From Jiangella aurantiaca (GTDB lineage: Bacteria; Actinomycetota; Actinomycetes; Jiangellales; Jiangellaceae), in the NCBI RefSeq assembly GCF_004349105.1, contig NZ_SMLB01000027.1:18809-82808 (forward strand): 64,000 bases of DNA, given 5' to 3'. Positions within the stretch are counted from its first letter, which is position 1, and the number at the start of each line of letters is the position of its first letter. The position numbers were made by a program, and so were the translations under genes. Positions 42,338-51,155 of the stretch are shown piece by piece. The notes below the pieces were generated by a model. That model did not search any database. It was not told the DNA's origin and was given only the letters and a program-made list of their open reading frames with translations.

Positions 42338-42955
42338 ATGCGCCTGCCGACCGCACCCCAGCATGCCGCGCTGACGGCGTACGGCCACTCCTGGGTGGGC
42401 GGCGCCGGCGCGTCGGCGCCCACGACCCGGCTGGTGGACCGGACGGCGCGGGCACTCGGCCTGCGCGTGGACAACCGCGGCGTCAGCGGTACCGCCAGCC
42501 CCGACACGGCGGCCCTGATCCGCCGCGAGCCACCGCCGCCGTCCGCCGCGTTCCTGATCATGACCGGGCTCAACGACGCCCGGCTCCACGGCCTGTCCGC
42601 GCGCGGCACAGAGCAGTACCGCGAGGCACTGGCGCAGATCCTCACCGCGGTCACGACGACGGCGCCGGCCGCGGCCGTCGTCATGGTCGAGCAACCGCAC
42701 CTGCTGGACTACTCCGGATACGCCCCGCACGACCAGGGGTCCGACGACGCCGTCGATCGCTACAACGCGATCCTGAGTGAGGTGGCGAACATGTTCGACG
42801 CCGCCGTCACGGCCCGTGTGGCCGACTGGGACCCGGGGAGCATGCTCGACGACGACGCCGTCCACCCCAACGACGCCGGCCACGCCGCCGTCGCCCGCGC
42901 CGCCACCGCCGCGCTCTCCGCCACCGATGAACTCGCCGTCATCGCAGACGACTGA
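42338..42955 (+). CDS. SGNH/GDSL-family hydrolase
   Basis: This 205-residue protein has the SGNH blocks AYGHSWVGG (nucleophile Ser), the oxyanion Gly in NRGVSG, the Asn in TGLNDAR and the catalytic Asp/His in DAVHPNDAGH. There is no signal peptide. Cytosolic members are carbohydrate or lipid esterases. The ATG is preceded by AAGGGA. The region of about 97 bases upstream, shared with the ROK gene, must carry both promoters; no clear palindrome was seen. Confidence 0.87.
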   Translation: MRLPTAPQHAALTAYGHSWVGGAGASAPTTRLVDRTARALGLRVDNRGVSGTASPDTAALIRREPPPPSAAFLIMTGLNDARLHGLSARGTEQYREALAQILTAVTTTAPAAAVVMVEQPHLLDYSGYAPHDQGSDDAVDRYNAILSEVANMFDAAVTARVADWDPGSMLDDDAVHPNDAGHAAVARAATAALSATDELAVIADD

Positions 42956-42963
42956 CGGCGACC

Positions 42964-44139
42964 TCATCGCTCGTCCATCGCCAGGACCAGACCCGTCCAG
43001 CTCTGCGGAACGGCACCGAGCGCCCGTCCGTCCTCGGCGTGCCAGTACTCCGCCCACCCGCTCGCCACGGCGTCCGCGCGGGTCCGTTCCGCCAGCGTCG
43101 CCGCGTCCTCGTCCCGGCCCCAGCGCCGCAGCGCGAGGTGGAAGAGGTAGTTCAGGTGCGGCCAGGCCGCGCCGCGCCAATACATGCCGGGGTCGTACGA
43201 CGGGTGGGTGCGCGCCACGTTGGCCGGCCCGGCCGGCGCTCCGAAGCGGTCCGGCAGCGTCAGCTGATCCAGCGCGGCGTGCGCCTTGCCGGGGTCGGAC
43301 GTCACCAGCGCGCCCATCACGCCGTCGCTGATGGGGATCCGGGCCGACGGGCCGCCGCCCACCACGGGCAGGTCCGCCCACAGCGCCGCCGCGGGGTCCC
43401 AGAGCAGCGCGTCGGCCGCCGCCGCCAGCCCTCGGGCCCGCCCGGCCAGCTCGTCGTCGGCCAGCAGGTCGGCCAGCTCGGCCAGGTTGAATGCGACGTA
43501 GGCGTTGAACGCGGCGGGTTTGACGACGAACGAGGACGACCAGGTCGCGGCGCCGTCGGCGGCGAAGCTCAGATCGTGCACCCGGGCGGCGTTCCAGGCG
43601 CTGCGCGCCGCGCGGTCGTAGTCGGCGGCGGTGCGTCCGGGCGCGCCCCAGTCGTCCCAGCGCGGCGAGTGGTCGTTGCCCGCCTCCCACGGGTGCACGA
43701 CGTACAGCAGTCCGTCGTCGGCCCGCCGATGCTCCCACAGCCAGTCCAGCCCGCGCCGCGCCCGATCCAGCACCTTCGGGCCCACCGGCAGCCCGTGGGC
43801 CGCCAGCACCCGCGCGGCGTGGCCGAACATCGGCGGCTGGGCCAGCGACGACGACGCCGGCAGCGGGCCCAGCCAGGTGTCCGGCGGCTGGGGACCGTAG
43901 CGCATGTGGGGCACCAACCCGCCGTCGAGCTGTCCGTCCAGGACGGCCGCGAGCTCGGTGACCGCCCGCTCGTCACCCAGATGTGCCCAGATCACGGCGT
44001 GGAAGCACGAGTCCCACAGCCACAGGTGCGGATAGGTGAACGGGTTGGGGACGCAGTAGCCCCGGGCCGGGTTCCAGTGCGCCTCCAGCAGCGCCCGCAC
44101 TCGCGTGGCGAGCGCGGCGGGCTCAGTCGGACCAGTCAT
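42964..44139 (-). CDS. Alpha/alpha-barrel glycosidase, MGH1/GH63-like (second of pair)
   Basis: This protein of about 391 residues is an (alpha/alpha)6 barrel. Blocks include NPFTYPHLWLWDSCFHAVIWA (the WD acid position), VVHPWEAGNDHSPRWDDW, MYWRGAAWPHLNYLF and GWAEYWHAEDGRALG. The pattern follows that of the protein encoded just upstream, with which it overlaps by 17 bases, so the pair looks like a diverged duplication. No signal peptide is present; it would act on imported oligosaccharides. The ATG at 44139 has a weak Shine-Dalgarno sequence. Confidence 0.85.
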   Translation of the reverse strand: MTGPTEPAALATRVRALLEAHWNPARGYCVPNPFTYPHLWLWDSCFHAVIWAHLGDERAVTELAAVLDGQLDGGLVPHMRYGPQPPDTWLGPLPASSSLAQPPMFGHAARVLAAHGLPVGPKVLDRARRGLDWLWEHRRADDGLLYVVHPWEAGNDHSPRWDDWGAPGRTAADYDRAARSAWNAARVHDLSFAADGAATWSSSFVVKPAAFNAYVAFNLAELADLLADDELAGRARGLAAAADALLWDPAAALWADLPVVGGGPSARIPISDGVMGALVTSDPGKAHAALDQLTLPDRFGAPAGPANVARTHPSYDPGMYWRGAAWPHLNYLFHLALRRWGRDEDAATLAERTRADAVASGWAEYWHAEDGRALGAVPQSWTGLVLAMDER

Positions 44140-45523
44140 GGGCCAGCACGAGGTCGAGGGTGGCCGCGGCGCTCCATGACTGGTCGAGGCTGCCGAGCGG
44201 CTCACCGGTCACCGGCTCGTAGTACTCGGCGAACGATCCGTCCGACAGCTCCGCCAGCGCCGCCGCACGCAGCGAACCCGCGACGTCCTTGGCGCCGCGC
44301 CGGTTGAGCATCCAGGCGAGGAACCAGTTCATGACGGGCCAACTCGGTCCCCGCCAATAGGCGCGCGGCCGGAACTCCGGCGACGAGGGGCTGGTGGTCG
44401 GGAGAACGGGGTGGCGCAGGGCGGGATGTCCGGTCCACCGGGGCGATCGCAGCAGCGCCAGCAACGCCCGCTCCGCGGCGGTGTCCAGGCCGCCGCTGAT
44501 CAGCGGCGCGAAGCCCGCGATCGTCTCGACCCGGATATGGTCACCGGTCACCAGGTCGACGTCCAGCGCGAGGCCGCCCGACGCCTCGTCGCGGGCGTCG
44601 AGCACGCCGCGGCGGAACCGCTCCGCGGCGCCGAGCAACTCGTCGTGCTCGGGCCGGCCGAGCCGGCGCGCCAAGGACGCCAGCGCCTCGTTGGCGACGG
44701 CGAAGGCGGCGGAGGCGAAGACGTCCGTCGTGAGGAACTCAGCGTGCGGCCGCACGCGGGCGTCGTCGTAGCGGGCTCGTTTGAGCTGTTCGACCAGCCA
44801 CAGGTACCGGTCGTACTCGGCCGGTTCCGGACGCTGGCTCGCATCGGCGACCACGGCGGTGTCGCGGCGGGCGTAGGGCGGCAGGTCGTCGCCCACCACG
44901 ACGTGCGCGTACACCGGGTCCCATCGCGGCGAGTTGTCCATGCCGCTCTCCCAGCCGTGGTAGATGGTGAGCAGGCCGCGGCCCTGCGGATCGCGCTCGC
45001 GCACCAGATACCGATGCCAGGCGAGCAACCGGTCATACGCGCCGGGCAGCCAGCGCTCGACGTGGGCGGCGGCGGGCCCGCCGTGCGCCGCGGCGATCTC
45101 AGCGATCCGCTCGACGGCCAGCGCGTGGACCGGCGGCTGGCAGATGCCGCTGGTGCGCGGGCTGCGCGGCGCGTCGTCCGTCAGCTCCGCGCTGGCCCAC
45201 CGGTCCGGTCCGGGGAAGTAGCCCTCCTCGGACGGGTCGAAGACGATGTGCGGGATCATCCCGGTCCGCCACTGGCCCGCGAACAGCGAGTCCAGCTCGC
45301 GGCAGGCCCGGACGACGTCGACGTGCGCCAACCCGACGGCGACGAACGCGGCATCCCAGCTCCACTGGTGCGGGTACAGGTCGGGGGCGGCACGGGTCAT
45401 CGCACCGGCGCTGTTGCCCCGGATCACGTAAGCCGCGCGGGCGGCGAGCTCCGGCGGGTTCCACCGGTCCCCGGTGGTCGGGCGCCCGCCCGGCCGCTCG
45501 CCGTCGGCGCTGCCGTTCGTCAT
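44123..45523 (-). CDS. Alpha/alpha-barrel glycosidase, MGH1/GH63-like (first of pair)
   Basis: This protein of about 466 residues has the barrel blocks DLYPHQWSWDAAFVAVGLAH, IYHGWESGMDNSPRWDPVYA, YWRGPSWPVMNWFLAWML and SFAEYYEPVTGEPLGSLDQS. The Asp of the WD motif and the Glu of the AEYY segment are the likely catalytic acids. The start is uncertain: AGGAG abuts the ATG at 45523 directly, and a GTG at 45535 is possible. With a -10 element at 45543-45548, the mRNA may be nearly leaderless. It is divergent from the second CUT1 importer, implying shared induction. Confidence 0.87.
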   Translation of the reverse strand: MTNGSADGERPGGRPTTGDRWNPPELAARAAYVIRGNSAGAMTRAAPDLYPHQWSWDAAFVAVGLAHVDVVRACRELDSLFAGQWRTGMIPHIVFDPSEEGYFPGPDRWASAELTDDAPRSPRTSGICQPPVHALAVERIAEIAAAHGGPAAAHVERWLPGAYDRLLAWHRYLVRERDPQGRGLLTIYHGWESGMDNSPRWDPVYAHVVVGDDLPPYARRDTAVVADASQRPEPAEYDRYLWLVEQLKRARYDDARVRPHAEFLTTDVFASAAFAVANEALASLARRLGRPEHDELLGAAERFRRGVLDARDEASGGLALDVDLVTGDHIRVETIAGFAPLISGGLDTAAERALLALLRSPRWTGHPALRHPVLPTTSPSSPEFRPRAYWRGPSWPVMNWFLAWMLNRRGAKDVAGSLRAAALAELSDGSFAEYYEPVTGEPLGSLDQSWSAAATLDLVLAHDWSD

Positions 45524-45542
45524 CTCCTGAACCACATCGATG

Positions 45543-45571
45543 ATGCAACCCGACCCACTTAGTCCTGTCAA
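45543..45571 (-). promoter_or_regulatory. Candidate promoter of the glycosidase pair
   Basis: On the minus strand, TTGACA (45566-45571) and TTGCAT (45543-45548) are 17 bases apart. The -35 is a perfect consensus and the -10 is weak. Transcription would start close to the glycosidase start codon. Confidence 0.45.
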
Positions 45572-45586
45572 TAGGCATAAAGAGTC

Positions 45587-45600
45587 TTGCGATCACGCAA
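45587..45600. promoter_or_regulatory. Palindrome before the second CUT1 importer; candidate operator
   Basis: TTGCGATCACGCAA is a 5-4-5 inverted repeat in the divergent promoter region, just upstream of the minus-strand -35. Its TTGCG/CGCAA arms match the outer arms of the 22442-22458 palindrome. The ROK regulator at 41029-42240 is the nearest candidate binder. Confidence 0.45.
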
Positions 45601-45689
45601 AAAACGGAGTTCACTGCTGAGTGCCGTCCAATGCCGGGCGACGGGCCGCGGCTAGCACGGCGCCTGCGCATCCATACGAGGAGGCACCG

Positions 45690-47105
45690 ATGAAGCGCAC
45701 GACACGCCTCGCGGCCACGGCGACCGGCCTGGCGCTGCTCGCCGTCACGGCCTGCGGCGGCGACGACGGGGACGGGACCGGGGGCGACGGGTCCGGCGAC
45801 GGCGGCTCGACCGAGCCGATCACCGTCTGGACCACGGACACGCTGCCGGACCGGGTCGCCGCCACTGAAGCGATCATCGCCGACTTCACCGCCGCGACCG
45901 GCATCGAAGTGGAGCTGGTCGGCGTGGCCGAGGACCAGTTCACCCAGGTGCTGTCGGCTGCCGCGGCCGCCGGCGAACTGCCCGACGTCATGGGCTCGCT
46001 CGGGCTCGAGGCGGTCCGCACCCTGGGCACGAACGACCTCGCCGACACCGAGGCGAACGCCGCAGTCGTCGAGGAGCTGGGCGAGGACACGTTCGCCGAG
46101 CGCGCGCTGGAGCTGACCCGCGACGGTGACGCGCAACTTGCGGTGCCCGACACGTCGTGGGTGCAACTGCTGCTGTACCGCAGAGATCTCTTCGAGGCCG
46201 CCGGCCTTGACGTGCCGGAGACCTACGAAGACATCACCGCGGCAGCACAGGCGCTGAACGCACCGGGCATGGCCGGATTCGTGGGCGCGACCAGCCCCGG
46301 CGACGCATTCACCCAGCAGACGTTCGAGCACATCGCGCTCGCCAACGGGTGCCAGCTGGTGAACGACGAGGGCGAGGTGACTCTCGACAGCGACCAGTGC
46401 GTCGGGGCGTTCGAGTTCTACGGCGACCTCGTCTCCAACTACTCCGTGTCCGGCGCGCAAGACGTCGACACGGTGCGGGCGGCGTACTTCGCCGGCCAGG
46501 CCGCGATGATGGTGTGGTCGACGTTCGTACTGGACGAGATGGCGGGTCTGCGCGACGACGCTCTGCCGAGCTGCCCGGAGTGCCAGGCCGATCCGACCTT
46601 CCTGGCCAGCAACAGCGGCATCGTGCCTGCCCTACAAGGCCCTGATGGCGAGGAGCCGGCACAGTTCGGCCAGGTCGTGTCGTGGTCGATCATCGCCGAA
46701 TCGGCGACGGAGTCCGCATCGGCCTTCGTCGAGTACATGATGAGCGACGGCTACATCGACTGGATGGCCATCGCCCCGGAGGGCAAGTACCCGGTACGGG
46801 CCGGTACCGAGGACGCACCGACGGAGTACGCCGATGCCTGGGCGACGCTGCCGGCCGGCGTGGACCGCAAGGCGCCGCTGAGCGACTTCTACGGCCCGGA
46901 GGTGCTCGACCAGCTCGCCGGCGGGCTGGACCAGCTCGACCGCTGGGCGATCACCCAGGGTCAGGGCGATCTCATCACCGCCGTCGTGGGCGAGGCCCCG
47001 GTCCAGCAGGCCGTCAGCGCCGTCACCACGGAAGGCGTGAGCGCGGAAGACGCCGCCCAGCAGGCACAGGAGGCGGTGGAGCAGATCGCGGACACGGCGT
47101 CATGA
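45690..47105 (+). CDS. Sugar ABC transporter substrate-binding lipoprotein
   Basis: This 471-residue family-1 binding protein has a lipobox (LLAVTAC, Cys at about residue 22), a Gly/Asp-rich spacer (GGDDGDGTGGDGSGDGG) and a mature domain. The domain contains WTTDTLPDRVAATEAIIADF, WVQLLLYRRDLFEAAG and WSTFVLDEMAGL. A Cys pair in LPSCPECQAD and another in ANGCQLV/SDQCVG may form disulfides. The ATG follows GAGGAGG. It heads a three-gene CUT1 operon and is divergent from the glycosidase pair. Confidence 0.94.
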   Translation: MKRTTRLAATATGLALLAVTACGGDDGDGTGGDGSGDGGSTEPITVWTTDTLPDRVAATEAIIADFTAATGIEVELVGVAEDQFTQVLSAAAAAGELPDVMGSLGLEAVRTLGTNDLADTEANAAVVEELGEDTFAERALELTRDGDAQLAVPDTSWVQLLLYRRDLFEAAGLDVPETYEDITAAAQALNAPGMAGFVGATSPGDAFTQQTFEHIALANGCQLVNDEGEVTLDSDQCVGAFEFYGDLVSNYSVSGAQDVDTVRAAYFAGQAAMMVWSTFVLDEMAGLRDDALPSCPECQADPTFLASNSGIVPALQGPDGEEPAQFGQVVSWSIIAESATESASAFVEYMMSDGYIDWMAIAPEGKYPVRAGTEDAPTEYADAWATLPAGVDRKAPLSDFYGPEVLDQLAGGLDQLDRWAITQGQGDLITAVVGEAPVQQAVSAVTTEGVSAEDAAQQAQEAVEQIADTAS

Positions 47106-48112
47106 CGACCGACGTCCCGGGGCGCACGGTGCGCGGCGGAGACGGCGCCGGCGGGCAGATCCGCGCCCGCCGGCCGCACGGCCCGATGCGCCGCTCCGAG
47201 GCACGCGCCGGCCTGCTGCTGATCTCCCCCACGCTGATCATCGTCCTGGTCGTCGTGGTCGTGCCGATCCTGTGGACCGTGCTGCTGGCGTTCCAGCGAG
47301 TGCGGCTGCTCAACCTGCGCTCGGCCAACATCTTCGACCCGCTGACCTTGGACAACATCCGGACTGTCCTGGAGTCGGACGACTTCGTGCCCTCGCTGAT
47401 GACCACGCTCGCCTACTCGGTGTTCGGCACCGGCCTGGCGATCGTGATCGGGCTGGTCGCCGCTCTCGCGCTGCGCGGGGCGTTCCGGGGCCGGACGTTC
47501 GTGCGGGCCGCCATGTTGCTGCCGTACGTCGCACCGGTGGTCGCGGTGACGTTCGTGTGGCGGACCATGCTCAACCCGCAGTTCGGAGTCGCCAACGAGC
47601 TGGGCGTCAACGTGTTCGGCTGGGACGCGCCGATCGCCTTCCTCAGCGAACGCAGTGCCGAGGTGTCGATCCTCGGCCTGGACGTCGGCGTCCCGGTGGC
47701 GTTGATGACAGTGATCGCGTTCGAGGCGTGGCGCTCGTTCCCGTTCGCATTCCTGTTCCTGACCGCCCGGTTGCAGGCGGCCCCTGCCACGCTCGAGGAG
47801 GCCGCGCGGGTCGACGGCGCCACGCCCACCCAGCGGTTCCGCTACATCGTCCTGCCCCAGCTCATGCCGACCATCGCCGTCCTGGCGGTTCTGCGCTTCA
47901 TCTGGACGTTCAACAGCTTCGACGACATCTACCTGCTCACCGGTGGTGGCGCGGGCACCGAGGTCATCAGCGTCCGCGTGTTCAACTTCCTCACCGCACG
48001 CGGCGACATCGGCCTGGCATCGGCACAGGCGCTGGTGCTGGCGGTGATCCTGGCCGTGGTCGTCGGGCTGTACCTGCGGCGGTTCGCGAGGAGAGAGGAG
48101 GTGGCGGGGTGA
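47102..48112 (+). CDS. Carbohydrate ABC transporter permease (CUT1, MalF type)
   Basis: This 336-residue membrane protein has a long charged N-terminus (residues 1-40), six spans and an EAA loop (ATLEEAARVDGATPTQRFRY). The ATG overlaps the binding-protein stop, and the stop overlaps the next GTG. It pairs with the following permease. Confidence 0.94.
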   Translation: MTTDVPGRTVRGGDGAGGQIRARRPHGPMRRSEARAGLLLISPTLIIVLVVVVVPILWTVLLAFQRVRLLNLRSANIFDPLTLDNIRTVLESDDFVPSLMTTLAYSVFGTGLAIVIGLVAALALRGAFRGRTFVRAAMLLPYVAPVVAVTFVWRTMLNPQFGVANELGVNVFGWDAPIAFLSERSAEVSILGLDVGVPVALMTVIAFEAWRSFPFAFLFLTARLQAAPATLEEAARVDGATPTQRFRYIVLPQLMPTIAVLAVLRFIWTFNSFDDIYLLTGGGAGTEVISVRVFNFLTARGDIGLASAQALVLAVILAVVVGLYLRRFARREEVAG

Positions 48113-49053
48113 GCGACGTAGCCAGCCCGCCGACCCGGGCGGACGCCACGGCCCGGGCCGTGTACGGCGCCCGGCCGCGCCGGCCGTACAGCCGCGACAC
48201 CGTCGAGACCCGGCTGTTCCGGGTGCTGCGCTGGGTGGTCATCGCGGCTCTGCTCCTCGTGACGTTGTTCCCGTTCTACTACATGGTGCTGCTGTCGGTC
48301 CGCTCGCTCGACGAGCTGCTCCGCGACCCGGGCGCGTTGTTGGTCTCGCCCGGCGAGTGGGACCTCAGCACGTACAGCGAGGTGCTGAGGCCGGCGTCCG
48401 ACGGCGGCCAGGGGTTCCTTCGGTTCATGGCGAACAGCGCCATGGTGGCGCTCGGCACCGTGTTCTTGACCCTGCTGATCGCGCTCCCTGGCGCCTATGC
48501 CGTCAGCCGGTTGCGGTTCTTCGGGCACCGTCAGATCAGCGGGCTCTTCCTGGCCGTCTACCTGTTCCCCAGCATCCTGCTCGCGGTCCCGCTGTTCGTG
48601 TTCTTCAGCCGCGTCGGCCTCCGCGGCGAACTGGTCGGCCTGCTGCTGGTCTACGTGTCGCAGATCGTCGCCGTCGCGATCTACATGCTGCGCAACTACT
48701 TCGACACGATCCCGGTCAGCCTGGAAGAGGCGGCCGCCATCGACGGCTGCAGCCGGTTGGGCGTCATGTGGCGCATCAGCCTGCCGCTCGCCATGCCGGC
48801 CATCATGGCGAACGCGCTGTTCGTCTTCATGATCGCCTGGAACGAGTTCCTCTTCGCGCTGCTGTTCCTCGTCGAGGACCGTGAGAGCTGGACGGTGTCG
48901 CTCGGCTTGTCCCAGCTCAGCGGGAGCATCGAGGTGCCCACCACGGTCCTGATGGCCGGGTCGGTCATCATCACCCTGCCGATCATCATCGTGTTCCTCG
49001 CCACGGAGAGGCTGCTCGTCGGCGGTCTGACGGCGGGCGCGGAAAAGGGCTGA
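48109..49053 (+). CDS. Carbohydrate ABC transporter permease (CUT1, MalG type)
   Basis: This 314-residue membrane protein starts at a GTG overlapping the previous stop. It has six spans and the EAA loop VSLEEAAAIDGCSRLGVMWR. It is the last gene of the importer; no ATPase gene follows. Its end is followed by the perfect palindrome at 49112-49183, which separates it from the convergent FMO gene. Confidence 0.94.
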   Translation: MSDVASPPTRADATARAVYGARPRRPYSRDTVETRLFRVLRWVVIAALLLVTLFPFYYMVLLSVRSLDELLRDPGALLVSPGEWDLSTYSEVLRPASDGGQGFLRFMANSAMVALGTVFLTLLIALPGAYAVSRLRFFGHRQISGLFLAVYLFPSILLAVPLFVFFSRVGLRGELVGLLLVYVSQIVAVAIYMLRNYFDTIPVSLEEAAAIDGCSRLGVMWRISLPLAMPAIMANALFVFMIAWNEFLFALLFLVEDRESWTVSLGLSQLSGSIEVPTTVLMAGSVIITLPIIIVFLATERLLVGGLTAGAEKG

Positions 49054-49111
49054 AACCGCCGCCGTGCCGGTACCGGAACGGCACGTCACCCGGTTCCCCC
49101 CACGCGCCCGC

Positions 49112-49183
49112 GTTGATCTTGGAGTTGTTCGGCACTTGCCGGGTGAAATGTCCGATAGATGGCCGAACAACTCCAAGATCAAC
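49112..49183. repeat. Palindromic intergenic repeat, copy 2; probable bidirectional terminator
   Basis: Two 22-base arms (49112-49133 and 49162-49183) are exact reverse complements, with a 28-base loop, in the 139-base gap between convergent genes. The outer part of each arm is GTTGATCTTGGAG, shared with the elements at 6615-6678 and 63845-63866; the inner part differs. The hairpin ends nine bases before the stop codon of the FMO gene. Confidence 0.85.
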
Positions 49184-49192
49184 ACCAGGTCC

Positions 49193-50263
49193 TCACGCGG
49201 CCGGAAGGGCCGCGGCGGCCGCCAGGAACTCCTTGATCTCCACGGCGGCGTCGCGGCCCGCGCGGTTGGCGCCGACGGTGCTGGCGGACGGACCGTAGCC
49301 GACCAGGTGGATGCGGGGATCGCGGACGACGCGGGTGCCGTCCATGCGGACGCCCCCGCCGGGTTCGCGCAGGTGGAGTGGCGCGAGGTGACCCAGCGCG
49401 GCGCGGAAGCCGGTCGCCCAGACGATGGTGTCGGCCTCGACCACCGACCCGTCGGCGAACTCGGCCCCACCCGGGACCAGGCGCGCGAACATCGGCCGCG
49501 GGTTCAGCACGCCCTTGGCCATCGCCTCGTGCACGACCTCGGTGTAGCCGAGCCCGGTGACGGCGACGACGCTGAGCGGCGGCAGGCCGGCCCGCACCCG
49601 CGCCTCGACATCGGCGATGATCGAGCGGCCGACCTCGGGCGAGAACTCCCCGGACCGGAATTCCGGCGGCCGTCGGGTCACCCAGGTGACGGACGCCGCG
49701 ACGTCGGCGATCTCGGACAGGATGTGCGCCGCCGAGTTCCCGCCACCGACGACAACGACCCGCGAGCCCGCGAACGCGGCCGGCCCTCGGTACTCCGACG
49801 AGTGCAGCTGCCGGCGGCGGAACTCCGCCGCGCCCGGGTAGTACGGCCAGTGCGGACGGGTCCAGGTGCCGGTCGCGTTCGCGACGGCGCGCGCCGTCCA
49901 CGTCCGGCCGTCCGCGGCACGCACGAGCAGCCGCCCGTCGTCGAGCGGCTCCACCGACGTGACGCGCACCGGCCGCAGCACCGGCAGCTCGAACCGGCGC
50001 TCGTAGTCGGCGTAGTACCGCCCGACCACCTCCGACGCGGGCAACTCACCCTCGCCGGCCACCGCGGGACGATGCGCGCCGGGCAGGTCGAACACCCCGT
50101 GCACCTTGGCCATCGTCAGCGTCGGCGGCCGCGACCCCCACGCCCCGCCCGGCCCGTCGGCGCCGTCCAGCACGACGAACGACACCCCCAGCCGGCGCAG
50201 GTGGTAGGCCGTCGACAAGCCGGCCTGGCCGGCCCCGATCACGACGACGTCCACCTCGCTCAC
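49193..50263 (-). CDS. FMO-like flavoprotein monooxygenase
   Basis: This 356-residue flavoprotein has an FAD motif VVIGAGQAGLSTAYHL and a second dinucleotide motif VVVGGGNSAAHIL for NADPH. Between them is an FMO-like FRRRQLHSSEY segment, and WATGFRAALGHL appears near the end. The GTG at 50263 gives the normal N-terminus (MSEVDVVVIGAG). Related enzymes oxygenate N, S or carbonyl groups, or transfer electrons in the thioredoxin-reductase manner. It is the last gene of the LacI-headed locus and may process an aglycone or modified sugar. Confidence 0.88.
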   Translation of the reverse strand: MSEVDVVVIGAGQAGLSTAYHLRRLGVSFVVLDGADGPGGAWGSRPPTLTMAKVHGVFDLPGAHRPAVAGEGELPASEVVGRYYADYERRFELPVLRPVRVTSVEPLDDGRLLVRAADGRTWTARAVANATGTWTRPHWPYYPGAAEFRRRQLHSSEYRGPAAFAGSRVVVVGGGNSAAHILSEIADVAASVTWVTRRPPEFRSGEFSPEVGRSIIADVEARVRAGLPPLSVVAVTGLGYTEVVHEAMAKGVLNPRPMFARLVPGGAEFADGSVVEADTIVWATGFRAALGHLAPLHLREPGGGVRMDGTRVVRDPRIHLVGYGPSASTVGANRAGRDAAVEIKEFLAAAAALPAA

Positions 50264-50291
50264 GCCGGCAACAACGCCGCCGACGCCCGAT

Positions 50292-51155
50292 TCATGCCGG
50301 CAGCGGATACCGCGCGGCGAAGCCGAACAGCCGGGCCGCCGCCGACGTGTCGATCGGCACCGTCCGGCCCGGCAGCGGCCGCCGCACCGGGACGTCGGGG
50401 AGATACCGCCGCAGCAGCTCCGATGTCGGGTACGGCACGAGCGTCTCCGGCGCCGCCACCAGCACGACGTGCGCCGCGCCGTCGTCGACCGCCAGCGCCG
50501 ACAGCGCGGCCAGCGCGGCGTCGCGCACGTCGAGGTACGACCAGAGCTCGCGCACCCCACGCGCGGGATCGTCGGTGAGCAGGCGCGCGTGCGCGGCCAG
50601 CCGTTCGTCGACGCCGCCGACGAACGGGTAGCGCACCGCCACGACCGTGAGTCCGTGCCTGCGGGCCATCATCGCCGCGGTCAGCTCGTCGGCCTGCTTG
50701 GACAGCGCGTACGGGTCCTCGACGGCGGACGGCAGCCGCTCGTCGACCGGCAGGTAGGCCGGCGGCACCGGCTCCCGGGTCCACGGCAGGCCGTTGGCGC
50801 TGTACGAGCTGGCGATCACCGCCCGCCGCACGCCGGCGGCCCCGGCCGACTCGAGGACGGTGAAGGTCGCCCGGGTGTTGTCGGCGAACACCTCGACGGG
50901 CGTGCCGCTGGTCGGCGCCGGGCGGGCGGCCAGGTGGATGACGGCGTCCACCCCCGGCAGCGCCGACCGCACCACCTTGACGTCGCCGGCGGAGCCGACG
51001 ACCACCCGCGACGCCGCCAGGTCGCCCGGATCCTCCAGCACCAGCGCCGTCGCCTCGATGCCACGCACCGCCAGCAGGTCCAGCACCGCCCGGCCGATCC
51101 GGCCGGCGGCGCCGGTCACCAGCACCCGCCGCGGCACCTCCGAAACCACGCTCAC
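50292..51155 (-). CDS. NAD-dependent epimerase/dehydratase (extended SDR)
   Basis: This 287-residue extended SDR has the cofactor motif LVTGAAGRIGRAVLDLL, VIHLAARPAP, the Ser region VIASSYSANG and YALSKQADEL (YxxxK with Lys). It is related to the uronate-dehydrogenase/UDP-sugar epimerase group; the PVDERLPSAVEDPYALSK arrangement resembles uronate dehydrogenases. The GTG at 51155 overlaps the oxidoreductase stop. Oxidation of a uronic acid to a lactone would fit the enolase-type dehydratase across the locus, but this is inference. Confidence 0.86.
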   Translation of the reverse strand: MSVVSEVPRRVLVTGAAGRIGRAVLDLLAVRGIEATALVLEDPGDLAASRVVVGSAGDVKVVRSALPGVDAVIHLAARPAPTSGTPVEVFADNTRATFTVLESAGAAGVRRAVIASSYSANGLPWTREPVPPAYLPVDERLPSAVEDPYALSKQADELTAAMMARRHGLTVVAVRYPFVGGVDERLAAHARLLTDDPARGVRELWSYLDVRDAALAALSALAVDDGAAHVVLVAAPETLVPYPTSELLRRYLPDVPVRRPLPGRTVPIDTSAAARLFGFAARYPLPA

